From: RQOF01 sp964461135
Lineage (GTDB): Bacteria; Calditrichota; Calditrichia; RBG-13-44-9
Reading direction: 5' to 3'
NCBI GenBank assembly: GCA_964461135.1
Contig: CAYWTB010000009.1
Coordinates: 35,951 to 99,950 of the forward strand
Length of the DNA stretch: 64,000 nucleotides
In this document: positions 8,611-17,576 of the stretch, piece by piece
How the letters are laid out: the number at the start of each line of letters is the position of its first letter
How positions within the stretch are numbered: the stretch's first letter is position 1
The notes under the pieces: model-generated
What the model saw: the letters and a program-made list of their open reading frames with translations, nothing else
What the model was told of the DNA's origin: nothing
Database searches by the model: none
Position numbers and translations under genes: made by a program

Positions 8611-9177
8611 TCAGTAGGAATCGGGAGTATCAACGGAAAGGGAATCTTTCTGGGTTGGAAATTCTGGGAAACTCCATACTTTTGTTTTGATGATCCAGGC
8701 ATTCGGATAGCCACGTGAACGAACCACTCCACGAATATGCTCTGCTTCCTCCCGCGTTTTAAAATCGCCGAGGCGTACTTTATAATAGGGAGAATCAAAT
8801 TCCAGGTAAAATTTGACATGAATATCACTGAACTGCTCCATGGCAATGGCCTTGGCCCGGCTGGCACTCTCCAGGTCCTTGGTAGAAAGCAACTGGATCC
8901 GGTAACCGTCAACCAGATGATTGTTTGAAGCGACAGTGTCCATTTGCGGTGCCTCTTCCCGCGGAAGGTAAACCGGTGCTTCCTTCTCCATTTTCCTTTG
9001 AGCCGACTCGAAAGTAAGGTCATCATCATTCAGTGACAGGGGATCAAACGATTCATCCATCTTTGCTGCCCCTCCACCGGCTGGTTCCGCACTCTCCTTC
9101 TTTTTAGTCGATGCACAACTGGCCAGGAACAGTATGACAAGTCCGATTATAAAAAATTGACCCAAAATTCTTATCAT
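8611..9177 (-). CDS. SPOR-domain outer-envelope lipoprotein
   Basis: 188 residues. The signal peptide MIRILGQFFIIGLVILFLASC ends in a lipobox (LASC, lipidated Cys near 21), followed by a charged, low-complexity linker. A C-terminal SPOR domain runs from about 105 to 180 (VDGYRIQLLSTKDLESA ... YYKVRLGDFKTREEAE ... GYPNAWIIKT). SPOR domains bind denuded peptidoglycan glycans at division sites, so a role in septal wall remodelling or cell shape is inferred. GAGGA precedes the ATG. The lipoprotein stop is 32 nt before yebC. Confidence 0.85.
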   Translation of the reverse strand: MIRILGQFFIIGLVILFLASCASTKKKESAEPAGGGAAKMDESFDPLSLNDDDLTFESAQRKMEKEAPVYLPREEAPQMDTVASNNHLVDGYRIQLLSTKDLESASRAKAIAMEQFSDIHVKFYLEFDSPYYKVRLGDFKTREEAEHIRGVVRSRGYPNAWIIKTKVWSFPEFPTQKDSLSVDTPDSY

Positions 9178-9664
9178 TAATGTCCTCTTTATTCAATAAT
9201 GCCTAAAAAATTAAAATAAATTGCCTGGTATATCAAGGGAAATATTTTTCAGAAAGACCTTATAAATACCAGAAAATTTACTTAATTTCCTTTCAGAAAA
9301 ATCAATTTGTTAATTCCACTTAAAAATGAATATAATTATGCCCGTATCTCGGCAGACAGAAATAAAAAATATAGAAATTAGCACTATATCCATTAATCAG
9401 CCTTGCCCGGTGATTCTATCCTGCATATGCGGAATGTGCCATTTTAATCCGAATCATAAAAAATGGCATTCTGATATCAAAGCGTACACTAACCTCAGCC
9501 TGACAGAGGCAAACATTATCATGGAAACTTTAAAACAAGCACGGGTAAATAGAGGATAAATTCAGTTAGTGAGTGACGCGGAGTGGGCTGAAGATTTGGA
9601 AATGTGTCTGATAATATTTTGACTCATCACGTCATTTAAAGAACATAATTTTAAACATTTTATT
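9178..9664. other. Divergent intergenic region
   Basis: 487 nt between the minus-strand lipoprotein and the plus-strand metallo-hydrolase, so both promoters should lie here. It is AT-rich. One doubtful small ORF (9326-9559) falls in it. A TTGACT at 9619-9624 has no -10 at normal spacing. I see no RNA gene. Confidence 0.4.
9326..9559 (+). CDS. Doubtful small ORF, 77 aa, cysteine cluster
   Basis: Not recognised. The translation contains CxCxxCH (CICGMCHFNPNHKKW near 33-47), which could suggest a small metal-binding protein, and a C-terminal amphipathic stretch (SLTEANIIMETLKQARVN). No Shine-Dalgarno precedes the ATG and no operon partner is visible, so chance is a real possibility. Its orientation matches the next gene, 105 nt downstream. 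Confidence 0.25.
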   Translation: MNIIMPVSRQTEIKNIEISTISINQPCPVILSCICGMCHFNPNHKKWHSDIKAYTNLSLTEANIIMETLKQARVNRG

Positions 9665-10426
9665 ATGAAACAATCAATAATCCTGCATTTTTTAGGTACA
9701 GGTACCATACTTTCTAAAAGTGATGAATCCTGTTCATCGGTTCTTATGGAAACCCCACATGAAAAAATACTGGTGGATTGTGGTCCGGGTACGCTTCAGC
9801 AACTGCGACGGCGACGGATTCAGCCGTCAGACATTACCCAAATATTTGTTACACATTTTCATCCCGATCACATATCTGATCTCATCCCCCTTCTTTTTAC
9901 CATCGTCAATTGGCCGGAAATTCCAAAAAAAATAGTTCAGGTCCGGGGACCTGCAGGCTTCGATCATTTCATGGAAGGGATGTTCCATTCTTACGGATTC
10001 TGGCTGCAAAACGGCCATTTCCAATTTTCTCAACTGGATACCTCGCCGGTTAAATTCGAAAATTTTAAAGTGGTCTGGTGTAAAGTCCTTCATAACTCCG
10101 AAAGTATCGGCTATCGATTTCAATTCAATGAAACTTCTGTTTCCTTTTCAGGAGACAGCGGATATTGTCCCGAACTTATTACTCTGGCAGAAAATGCGGA
10201 TCTGGCCGTAATGGAATGTTCCACTCCCGATGAAAAGTTTCTGGAAAACCATCTGACACCATCGCAGGTTGGGGAAATCGCCGGTTTAGCAAATCCCAAA
10301 AAACTGGCAATAACCCATCTATACCCGGAAACCCTGGTCTGTTCCCCTCTGGATACCATCCGGAAATTTTTTAAGGGAGAAAGTTTTCTGGCCCGGGATG
10401 TGGATAAGTTATATCTTCGTACCTGA
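9665..10426 (+). CDS. Metallo-beta-lactamase-fold hydrolase, RNase Z-like
   Basis: 253 residues with the MBL fold: HFLGTGTILSKSDES at the start, DCGPGTLQQLRR, the zinc motif THFHPDH (HxHxDH near 60-66), FSGDSGYCPEL, an ECSTP segment and a C-terminal KLAITHLYPE histidine. The arrangement (GTG near residue 10, HxHxDH, GDxxY, distal His) is that of the RNase Z / ElaC / PhnP branch. It lacks the long exosite arm expected of a tRNase Z, so a tRNA 3'-end role is uncertain. It stands alone, with a 184-nt spacer before the next gene. Confidence 0.8.
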   Translation: MKQSIILHFLGTGTILSKSDESCSSVLMETPHEKILVDCGPGTLQQLRRRRIQPSDITQIFVTHFHPDHISDLIPLLFTIVNWPEIPKKIVQVRGPAGFDHFMEGMFHSYGFWLQNGHFQFSQLDTSPVKFENFKVVWCKVLHNSESIGYRFQFNETSVSFSGDSGYCPELITLAENADLAVMECSTPDEKFLENHLTPSQVGEIAGLANPKKLAITHLYPETLVCSPLDTIRKFFKGESFLARDVDKLYLRT

Positions 10427-10610
10427 ATCACGGCTTCACAGGAAACTACTTTTTCAGCCAAATTCAGTGTGGAAAAGTAATAGCTCAAAAAAATACTTGA
10501 TTAATTTTTTGTGATTTGGTATGTTTATGTTTTGAAGCCAATTGGAAAATCCAATCCTGTTCTTTCATTTTGTTCTATTCATTTGTCCTAAAAATTAAAG
10601 GTCAAGCCAG

Positions 10611-11372
10611 TTGCTTAAATTGCCCATAGTATTTGCTCACCGGGGAGCTAATAGTTTTGCTCCGGAGAATTCCCTGTCCGCTTTTCAGAAAGCCATCGAC
10701 ATGGGTTGCAATGGTATTGAACTGGACGTCCGATTATGTGCATCGGGAGAGCTGGTTGTTTTCCATGATAAGAGTACCTTTCGAATGACCGGGGTCAGAG
10801 GCAATATCCATAAGATGTCCTACCCCGCCATCAAGAGCCTCAGACTGAAAAATCCACAGGGATCACCGGAGAAAATTCCACTGCTGAGGGAAGTGTTAAT
10901 GCTGGCTAGAAACAGAATCCTTATCAATATCGACGTAAAGAAGGATCCGTTTCACAGAAATGATATGGAGGAAAAAATCGTCCGCATTCTGGCCGAACAC
11001 CGGCTAGAAGAAAATATTATTATTTCTTCTTTCAATCCATTTATACTTAAAAAATTTGCAGTGCTCAATCCAAAGCTTCATCTGGGTTATATTTTCAGGA
11101 ACCGTTCCAGTATAATGATTCTTAACGGGCATCCGGTACAATCGCTTCATGCCCGTTATCATATATTAAATCCCAAATATATCAGGAATCTAACCCAGAG
11201 AGCAGCGCTTATATATGCCTGGACGGTGGATAATGAAAATCTCATGTCGGAACTTATCCAGAAAGGGATCAGCGGTATAATTACCAACAAGCCTGAACTG
11301 TTTATGAAAATTAAAAATACAATACTCAGTCAAGCCGGTTATGAAAATATATATGAGGTGACGGTTGGATAA
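10611..11372 (+). CDS. Glycerophosphodiester phosphodiesterase family protein
   Basis: Hydrolyses glycerophosphodiesters to glycerol-3-phosphate and an alcohol, in phospholipid turnover. 253 residues in a TIM barrel with the GDPD signature: AHRGA (His10, Arg11), GIELDV (Glu37, Asp39) and FHD (His52), then KIPLLREVL, INIDVKK and the C-terminal YAWTVDN ... GISGIITNKPEL. No signal peptide, so cytoplasmic. The TTG start at 10611 is chosen because it is preceded by AAAGGT at 8-nt spacing and the HRGA motif begins 9 codons later. Its end overlaps the ferredoxin start by 8 nt. Confidence 0.92.
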   Translation: MLKLPIVFAHRGANSFAPENSLSAFQKAIDMGCNGIELDVRLCASGELVVFHDKSTFRMTGVRGNIHKMSYPAIKSLRLKNPQGSPEKIPLLREVLMLARNRILINIDVKKDPFHRNDMEEKIVRILAEHRLEENIIISSFNPFILKKFAVLNPKLHLGYIFRNRSSIMILNGHPVQSLHARYHILNPKYIRNLTQRAALIYAWTVDNENLMSELIQKGISGIITNKPELFMKIKNTILSQAGYENIYEVTVG

Positions 11373-11589
11373 CAGGCAGAAAAAATACGTGAAAATTTCC
11401 GAACAGGTTTGTGACTTGTGCGGAACCTGTGTGGGAGTTTGTCCCGAAAATGTCATCAGGCTTTCACAATATCATTTAAGCATAGATCATGAAGGTTGTA
11501 CGCGCTGCAATAAATGTATCTGGGTATGTCCGGTATCCGCTTTACACCTCACAGATGTGCAGGAATTACTTCCCATAGAAAAATCATGA
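11365..11589 (+). CDS. 2[4Fe-4S] ferredoxin
   Basis: 74 residues with two CxxCxxCxxxCP motifs (CDLCGTCVGVCPENVI near 16 and CTRCNKCIWVCPVSAL near 44), so two [4Fe-4S] clusters and electron transfer. The TTG start overlaps the end of the glycerophosphodiesterase gene, and the stop overlaps the ispH start as ATGA. Because IspH is itself a [4Fe-4S] reductase that needs low-potential electrons, this ferredoxin is a plausible electron donor; that is inference from overlap. Confidence 0.9.
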   Translation: MDNRQKKYVKISEQVCDLCGTCVGVCPENVIRLSQYHLSIDHEGCTRCNKCIWVCPVSALHLTDVQELLPIEKS

Positions 11590-12446
11590 AAATCATCATG
11601 GATCCCGGGGCCGGTTTTTGTCCCGGTGTTAGAAAAGTTATTCAGAAGGCTGAAGAGCTGCTTAAAGAGCCATCACCGGTCTACTCTCTGGGCCAGCTGA
11701 TTCACAACCAGGAAGAAATTCAGCGGTTGCAGGATCAGGGTTTAAATGTACTGGATCATTCGCAGATTCCGGCTTTTACAGAAAATCCCCGGGATATCAC
11801 TCTGTTAATTCGTGCCCACGGTGAACCTCCCACCATGAAAGATGTCCTGCAGAAAGGCAAATTCCGCCTGGTTGACGGTACATGTTCCATTGTAAGGTCC
11901 TCTCAGAAACTGGCCCGGCAATATTATGAAAACGGATTTCGGGTGGTTATTGTGGGGAAAAAAAATCATCCCGAGACCATTGGGATTAACGGATATTGCC
12001 AAAACCGTGCCATTATTGTGGAACAGATGGAAGATATTGATGTTCTCCCGTCCCAAATCCGGCTGTTTGTCATGGCTCAAACCACCACACATCCCAGTTT
12101 TTTTGCGTCGGTGATTGAAGAATTACAGAAACGGGGATTCAGGTATAATCAGCAAAATACCATTTGTAAATTTATAAAAAACCGGGAAGAAGATGTTGCA
12201 CAATTGGCGCGGGGATGCGACGCTATTATAGTAGCCGGTGGTAAAAACAGTTCCAATACCGGTGTTCTTTATAAAACCTGCCATGATATTAATCCCCGCA
12301 CTTACCGGATCGAGAAGCCGGAAGAAATTCAGGACAACTGGTTCAGTAATAACGATAAAGTAGGTATTACCGGAGGTGCGTCCACCCCGCCCTGGCTGAT
12401 GCAGAAAATAAAGGATGAACTCCTGACCATATTTCCATCAAAGTAA
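11586..12446 (+). CDS. ispH: 4-hydroxy-3-methylbut-2-enyl diphosphate reductase IspH
   Basis: Last MEP-pathway step: reduces HMBPP to IPP and DMAPP. 286 residues from ATG 11586. The frame is open further upstream inside the ferredoxin gene, but family alignment begins at MKIIMDPGAGFCPGV. The three cluster cysteines are visible (GFCPGV Cys12, DGTCSIV Cys100, NTICKF Cys194), as are the active-site histidines (LIHN His40, NHPE His128), the catalytic Glu130 and SSNTGVL. DGTCSIV replaces the commoner DATCPxV, a mild variation. dxs, the first MEP gene, is about 1.1 kb downstream. Confidence 0.95.
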   Translation: MKIIMDPGAGFCPGVRKVIQKAEELLKEPSPVYSLGQLIHNQEEIQRLQDQGLNVLDHSQIPAFTENPRDITLLIRAHGEPPTMKDVLQKGKFRLVDGTCSIVRSSQKLARQYYENGFRVVIVGKKNHPETIGINGYCQNRAIIVEQMEDIDVLPSQIRLFVMAQTTTHPSFFASVIEELQKRGFRYNQQNTICKFIKNREEDVAQLARGCDAIIVAGGKNSSNTGVLYKTCHDINPRTYRIEKPEEIQDNWFSNNDKVGITGGASTPPWLMQKIKDELLTIFPSK

Positions 12447-12451
12447 AACAT

Positions 12452-13438
12452 TTGATTAAATTGAACGTCTTTAAAATGATCGGCGAAACTCTTTCATTTG
12501 CGGAAATCATTAAAAATAAAGCGCTGGAAACAGGGTTCTCAGCCGTGGGCATAACCAGTCCGGAATACCTGAAAAAATCTGCTGCTCACCTGAATAAATT
12601 CATCGCGGATGGCCGGCAGGGAACCATGAACTGGCTGGCAGAAACAGCCGAAAGCCGTCCGGATCCTGCTGCATTTTTTCCGGGGGCTGAATCAGTGATC
12701 ATGGTAGCATTAAATTATTTCCGTAAAAATGAAAAGCTGCTGACTTCACCCAGGCTGGGTAATATTTCCCTGTATGCCCGCGGCCGGGATTACCATAAAG
12801 TAATGAGAAAAAAACTGAAGCATCTACTAGCCTGGATCGGGCAGCGGGAGAAGAAAACCGAAGGAAGAATATTTGTCGATTCTTTTCCTGTTATGGAAAA
12901 GCCGCTGGCAGCCCGCGCCGGTCTGGGATGGATTGCTAAAAACAGTACTCTAATCATTAAAGGAAAGGGCTCTTATTTTTTTCTAGGTGGAATTTTGCTG
13001 AATCTGCCACTGCCGTTTGACAATCCGTTCGATCAGCAATTCTGCGGTTCATGTTCCCGCTGCCTGGAGGCCTGTCCCACCAGCGCATTAACGGAACCAT
13101 TCCAGCTGGATGCCCGCAGGTGCCTGTCATATCTAACTATCGAACACACCGGGATTATTGACCCGTCTTTCCAGCCGGCCATGGGGAACTATATCTTCGG
13201 ATGCGACATCTGCCAGCTGGTTTGTCCCTGGAATATCAAATTTGCCCATTCCACAAGTGTGAAGGATTTCAACAGCCGTTTCGGCGGTCAGCGCCTGCTA
13301 CTGGAACACCTGGTAAAACTTTCCCGCGAACAATACGAAAAAAAGTTTGAGGGTACTCCGGTCCGGCGTACGGGTTACAAGCGATTCCTGCGAAATGTGG
13401 AATTCGCCAGGAAGAACAGCGAAAGGCAGAAAGACTAA
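12452..13438 (+). CDS. queG: Epoxyqueuosine reductase QueG
   Basis: Cobalamin- and iron-sulfur-dependent enzyme that converts epoxyqueuosine in tRNA to queuosine. 328 residues; DUF1730-type N-terminal domain (AVGITSPEYL, GTMNWL, RPDPAAFFPGAESVIMVALNYF), the LAARAGLGWIAKNS motif, and two [4Fe-4S] motifs CGSCSRCLEACPTSAL near 197 and CDICQLVCPWN near 250. TTG at 12452 is 5 nt after ispH; ATG 12476 is an equally possible start and neither has a clear Shine-Dalgarno. Together with QueA this covers the last two queuosine steps. Confidence 0.95.
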   Translation: MIKLNVFKMIGETLSFAEIIKNKALETGFSAVGITSPEYLKKSAAHLNKFIADGRQGTMNWLAETAESRPDPAAFFPGAESVIMVALNYFRKNEKLLTSPRLGNISLYARGRDYHKVMRKKLKHLLAWIGQREKKTEGRIFVDSFPVMEKPLAARAGLGWIAKNSTLIIKGKGSYFFLGGILLNLPLPFDNPFDQQFCGSCSRCLEACPTSALTEPFQLDARRCLSYLTIEHTGIIDPSFQPAMGNYIFGCDICQLVCPWNIKFAHSTSVKDFNSRFGGQRLLLEHLVKLSREQYEKKFEGTPVRRTGYKRFLRNVEFARKNSERQKD

Positions 13439-13574
13439 CGGCTGAATGCAAACCGTTCTTTTTTCACTTCATTTATCTTTATTATTTCATTTCTTTTTAT
13501 GAAAGTTTATTTTATTCGGATAAACCAGTGGAAAAGTGAGATTTACCTGTCATACCTATTTAAGGAAGAATATC

Positions 13575-15500
13575 ATGAAGCTTTTATCTTCAATCCAGTC
13601 ACCCGCTGATATCAAGCACCTGGATAAAAGCGAGCTGATCAATCTGTGCGGGGAAATCAGAGACTATCTGGTGGAAATTATTCCCACGGTAGGAGGGCAT
13701 TTTGCTTCCAGCCTGGGTGTAGTGGAACTGTCTGTTGCCCTGCACCACTGTTTTGATACTCCCCGGGATCAGATTATCTGGGATGTAGGTCATCAGGCTT
13801 ACGTTCATAAAATTTTAACCGGACGGCGGGAGGCCTTAAAGACCATCCGCCAATACCGCGGAATCTCCGGTTTTCTGAAACGAAGCGAGAGCATTTATGA
13901 TGCCTTCGGTGCGGGTCACGCTAGCACCTCAATCTCCGCAGCCCTTGGCCTGTGCACTGCCCGGGATCTGGAAGAGAAGGATCACCGGGTTGTGGCCGTG
14001 ATCGGGGATGGTTCGCTCACCGGCGGCATGGCTTACGAGGGTTTAAACAATGCCGGCCAGTCCGGTACAAATATCCTGGTCATTCTGAATGACAATAATA
14101 TGTCTATTTCACCTAATGTGGGGGCTATTGCCTATTATCTCAATGCGATCATCACCAACCCGCTGTATCAGAAAATTAAGAATGAGATCTGGGATTTAAC
14201 CGGCAAAATTCCACCCATAACAGAAAAAATTCGCTTATTTGCCCGGCGGACCGAAAGCGGTATCAAAACATTAATTTTGCCCGGCGTTCTGTTTGAAGAC
14301 CTGGGATTCAAATATTATGGTCCGGTAAACGGACACGATCTGAATGAATTAATTCCGTTCCTGAAAAGAATCAGAGATATAGCGGGACCAGTTCTGCTGC
14401 ATGTCCTTACCAAAAAGGGGAAAGGGTATGCGGATGCTGAGAACAACCCGGAAAAATATCACGGCATAAAACCACTTTCACCAAAAGGTGACCATAAATC
14501 TTCGCATACCGCACCGATGTCCTATACCGATATATTCGGAAAAACCATACTGCAACTGGGTAGAAAGAGCAAACATCTTTGTGCCGTTACAGCGGCTATG
14601 TGTGACGGGACAGGTCTTAATGATTTCAGAGATGAATTTCCTCAGCGGTTTTTTGACGTGGGCATTGCTGAGGAACATGCGGTCACCTTTGCCGCAGGTT
14701 TGGCGGCAGGGGGACTCCGCCCTGTGGTATCCATTTATTCTACCTTTCTGCAAAGGGCTTTTGATCAGATCATTCATGATGTTGCCCTGCAGAAACTTCC
14801 GGTAATCTTTACCCTGGACCGTGGGGGTCTGGTGGGAGAAGATGGTCCCACCCACCATGGTAGCTTTGATCTTTCTTACCTGAATATTATTCCTGATCTG
14901 ATTGTCGCAGCACCACAAAATGGAGGCGAACTGCGGAATCTTCTGTATACCGCACTTTCACAGGATCGTTTTCCTTTCGCCATCCGGTACCCCAGAGAGC
15001 TGGTACCGGAGCCGGTGGATTTCGAGGCCCCGCTAGAGGACATTCCCATCGGAAGCTGGACAGTAGTGCAGGAGGGAGAAAGTATAGCCATTCTGGCTAT
15101 CGGTTCCATGGTGGCAGAAAGTCTCAAGGCAGTTCCGCTGCTGCAGGGGGCGGATATTTTTCCCACCATTGTAAATTGCCGCTATATTAAGCCATTGGAC
15201 AACGAAATGCTTCAGGATCTGTTGCAGCATTACCACACTATTTTCACAGTGGAAGAAAACAGCCTGGAAGGAGGTTTCGGTTCTAAAATTGCCGCTTATC
15301 TGCATTCTCACAGCCATTCGGGCAATATAACCCTTAATATGAAAGGCATTCCCGACGGGTTTATCGAACACGGAGAACGGGGAATACTACTGGATAAAAC
15401 GGGGCTGTCATCAAAGCAGCTGGCCAGCTGGATTGTCCGGTATTGCCGGCGACAGCGCGATATTCTGGAATCCGGGGGCCATAAAAAGGCATGGGAATGA
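13575..15500 (+). CDS. dxs: 1-deoxy-D-xylulose-5-phosphate synthase Dxs
   Basis: Thiamine diphosphate enzyme condensing pyruvate and glyceraldehyde-3-phosphate, the entry to the MEP isoprenoid pathway. 641 residues from ATG 13575. An in-frame upstream ATG at 13536 exists, but AAGGAAG (13562-13568) is placed for 13575 and the family starts at this residue. Visible: DVGHQAYVHKILTGRR, the ThDP motif GDGSLTGGMAYEGLNN ... NDNNMSISPNVG, VGIAEEHAVTFAAG, and DGPTHHGSFDLSYL. Its end lies 30 nt from the convergent selB end. Confidence 0.97.
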   Translation: MKLLSSIQSPADIKHLDKSELINLCGEIRDYLVEIIPTVGGHFASSLGVVELSVALHHCFDTPRDQIIWDVGHQAYVHKILTGRREALKTIRQYRGISGFLKRSESIYDAFGAGHASTSISAALGLCTARDLEEKDHRVVAVIGDGSLTGGMAYEGLNNAGQSGTNILVILNDNNMSISPNVGAIAYYLNAIITNPLYQKIKNEIWDLTGKIPPITEKIRLFARRTESGIKTLILPGVLFEDLGFKYYGPVNGHDLNELIPFLKRIRDIAGPVLLHVLTKKGKGYADAENNPEKYHGIKPLSPKGDHKSSHTAPMSYTDIFGKTILQLGRKSKHLCAVTAAMCDGTGLNDFRDEFPQRFFDVGIAEEHAVTFAAGLAAGGLRPVVSIYSTFLQRAFDQIIHDVALQKLPVIFTLDRGGLVGEDGPTHHGSFDLSYLNIIPDLIVAAPQNGGELRNLLYTALSQDRFPFAIRYPRELVPEPVDFEAPLEDIPIGSWTVVQEGESIAILAIGSMVAESLKAVPLLQGADIFPTIVNCRYIKPLDNEMLQDLLQHYHTIFTVEENSLEGGFGSKIAAYLHSHSHSGNITLNMKGIPDGFIEHGERGILLDKTGLSSKQLASWIVRYCRRQRDILESGGHKKAWE

Positions 15501-15529
15501 GATATTTAAGGGGAAAGTACGCCGCCATA

Positions 15530-17458
15530 TTATTTCTTTTGCAGCCGGGATCCCGTTCGGCGGATATCTCCATCCCGCTGTGTAAATTTCTGGTTATCCA
15601 GATAAGTCAACAGCGGTATGGCATATTTCCGGGTAATACCCAGCAAATCCTTTAAGTCCGTAACCGTCATTTCCTGATGTTCACGGAAAAAGTTTTCCAG
15701 CATCCCGGTAAGCTTCTCAATGGCCCGGGAATGAAAAAATAATTTTTCCTCCACCAGGACAAGCTTATTCTGTTCTTTTAAAATATTCAGATATTCCCTC
15801 ATGACTTTCTCACTGAGTCCCATCATATCCGGCAGGTCTTTTGTCATAGGGGGCTGAAATTCCGAGGACAGATAAATATTTTCTAATTGCGAGATAAGCT
15901 GCTCATCTTTTTTTGAGTAATGTACCCGGAAGCTTTGAAGTGAAATAACCTCATCATTGACGGTGAACCTGTATCTTTCCATACCGTAGCCAACCGCATG
16001 GTTCAGCAGTTCCTCCGGATAGTATTTCGCCATATGACTATACAATTCAGGGATTGAAATTCCTGCCCGGCCGGGATAGGTTTTATGGTATCTCTCCAAC
16101 TCTGAACTGACAGACTCAACGACTTTGGAAATCTGGGCAGCCGCGTAATAATAGGTGTCCTGGGCATGCCCGAAGGAGAGAAGTTGCTTATTTTCCGACA
16201 ATTTTCGCACGATATGCTGAAGTTGGGGAGCGGGTATGCCTGTTTTCACCTGCAGTTGTCGCAAAGTTAAGGGATGAACTTCAATCAGGGAAAAACAGGC
16301 CATGACTCGTTTATCCGGATCATCACTCTGTAAATCAGATAACGTATTTAAGATCTGCGCTGCAAAACGTTTTCGGAACCGGGGAGGATTGGTCTGCAGC
16401 ACAACACCGCCGCCCAGGGTATGCTGCGGAGAAAAACGGCGAATAATAAAACGGTCATCATAAGACGCAAAGGTACGGTCTTCCAGCCGGATCTGCACCA
16501 GGCCGCTCTCGCCCGGTTTAAGCTCACGGCCTTCCAGCAGTATCAAACGGCCTATTATTTCCACCGTATGCAGATGGATGCGGATTCGCATCCGATTTTT
16601 CACAGGTATCCGTGCATCGGCCAGAATCGATATTCTGGCATTAAATGAGTACGCCGCTTCATAAAAATTCGTCTGGGCAATAACCTGACCTCGGTGCAGC
16701 ATCTCCAGTCCGGTACCCGCCAGATTGACTGCGGCCCGGTCCCCCGCCTGTACCTCTTCCACCTGGTTATCGTGACTCTGTACTCCCCTTACCCGGGCCT
16801 GAATCTGCTGTGGCAGTATGTCCACCATTTCACCGGTCCTTAAGGAACCGGATATGACGCTTCCGGTAACAATACTGCCGAAACCGGCCTTGACAAATAC
16901 GCGATCCACCGGCATGCGGAATATGCCATTATTCTTTCGCCGGCTGGCTGTACCTACCTTCTCCAGCAGCACCTGCTTCAGCTCTGGGATCCCTTCTCCC
17001 GTGATCACCGACGCCCTCAGGATGGGGGCATCCCGGAAAGCCGTATCTTTCAGTAGTTCCCGGACCTCTTCCTCCACCAGTTCAATCCATTCACCCTCTG
17101 CAAGGTCCGTTTTGGTAATGACAAAAATGCCGTTGCGAATACCCAGAAGATTCACAATGTCCAGGTGTTCCCGGGTTTGGGGCATGATGCCATCATCGGC
17201 TGCAATTACAAATAGAACCAGATCGATGGTGCTCACCCCGGCCACCATATTTTTAATAAGTTTTTCATGTCCCGGAACGTCAATTATGGTAATGTTTTCA
17301 GTGAGATGAGCGAATCCCAGATCGATGGTAATTCCGCGTTTTTGTTCGTCTTTGAGACGGTCTGTATCAATTCCGGTTAGGGCTTTAACCAGCGCCGTTT
17401 TTCCATGGTCAATATGCCCGGCCATACCGATCACAAACTGTCTGTTCCTGCTGTTCAT
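15530..17458 (-). CDS. selB: Selenocysteine-specific elongation factor SelB
   Basis: GTPase that delivers Sec-tRNA(Sec) to UGA codons next to a SECIS hairpin. 642 residues: an EF-Tu-like G domain with GHIDHGKTALVKALTG, DVPGHEKLIKNM and TKTDL, domains II and III, then a long C-terminal region (about 370-642) of winged-helix repeats that bind SECIS RNA, including LDNQKFTQRDGDIRRTG at the end. It follows selA by 118 nt on the same strand. Presence of selA and selB implies the organism makes selenoproteins, although no tRNA(Sec) or selD is in the window. Confidence 0.95.
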   Translation of the reverse strand: MNSRNRQFVIGMAGHIDHGKTALVKALTGIDTDRLKDEQKRGITIDLGFAHLTENITIIDVPGHEKLIKNMVAGVSTIDLVLFVIAADDGIMPQTREHLDIVNLLGIRNGIFVITKTDLAEGEWIELVEEEVRELLKDTAFRDAPILRASVITGEGIPELKQVLLEKVGTASRRKNNGIFRMPVDRVFVKAGFGSIVTGSVISGSLRTGEMVDILPQQIQARVRGVQSHDNQVEEVQAGDRAAVNLAGTGLEMLHRGQVIAQTNFYEAAYSFNARISILADARIPVKNRMRIRIHLHTVEIIGRLILLEGRELKPGESGLVQIRLEDRTFASYDDRFIIRRFSPQHTLGGGVVLQTNPPRFRKRFAAQILNTLSDLQSDDPDKRVMACFSLIEVHPLTLRQLQVKTGIPAPQLQHIVRKLSENKQLLSFGHAQDTYYYAAAQISKVVESVSSELERYHKTYPGRAGISIPELYSHMAKYYPEELLNHAVGYGMERYRFTVNDEVISLQSFRVHYSKKDEQLISQLENIYLSSEFQPPMTKDLPDMMGLSEKVMREYLNILKEQNKLVLVEEKLFFHSRAIEKLTGMLENFFREHQEMTVTDLKDLLGITRKYAIPLLTYLDNQKFTQRDGDIRRTGSRLQKK

Positions 17459-17523
17459 AATCTGATACCAAACCTTAAAATGAACATGATTTGCCCAGGT
17501 TCCTGCGGGTTGAAAGAATTGCT

Positions 17524-17554
17524 GCCGCTTTCCGGTTGCGGATGGCCGGACGGC
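17524..17554. repeat. Imperfect hairpin between selA and selB
   Basis: On the minus strand GCCG-t-CCGG pairs with CCGG-aaag-CGGC around a 10-nt loop, giving two 4-bp helices. It sits in the 118-nt selA-selB spacer without a following T-run, so it is not an intrinsic terminator. It could be an mRNA structure affecting selB expression; nothing supports a specific role. Confidence 0.3.
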
Positions 17555-17576
17555 GGTCTTCTAACTTTATTGAAAT

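Noticed and set aside
8562..9029. 155-aa minus-strand frame over the SPOR lipoprotein
   Set aside because: Shadow frame; the SPOR lipoprotein has a lipobox and domain in the other frame.
11514..11585. Longer ispH start at 11514
   Set aside because: The extra 24 codons lie inside the ferredoxin gene and are not family sequence; ATG 11586 overlaps the ferredoxin stop as ATGA.
17459..17576. Possible tRNA(Sec) between selA and selB
   Set aside because: The spacer has paired GC-rich segments and a TTTCAA stretch, but no TTCGA/TTCAA T-loop in the right place, no long acceptor pairing and no anticodon stem, on either strand.
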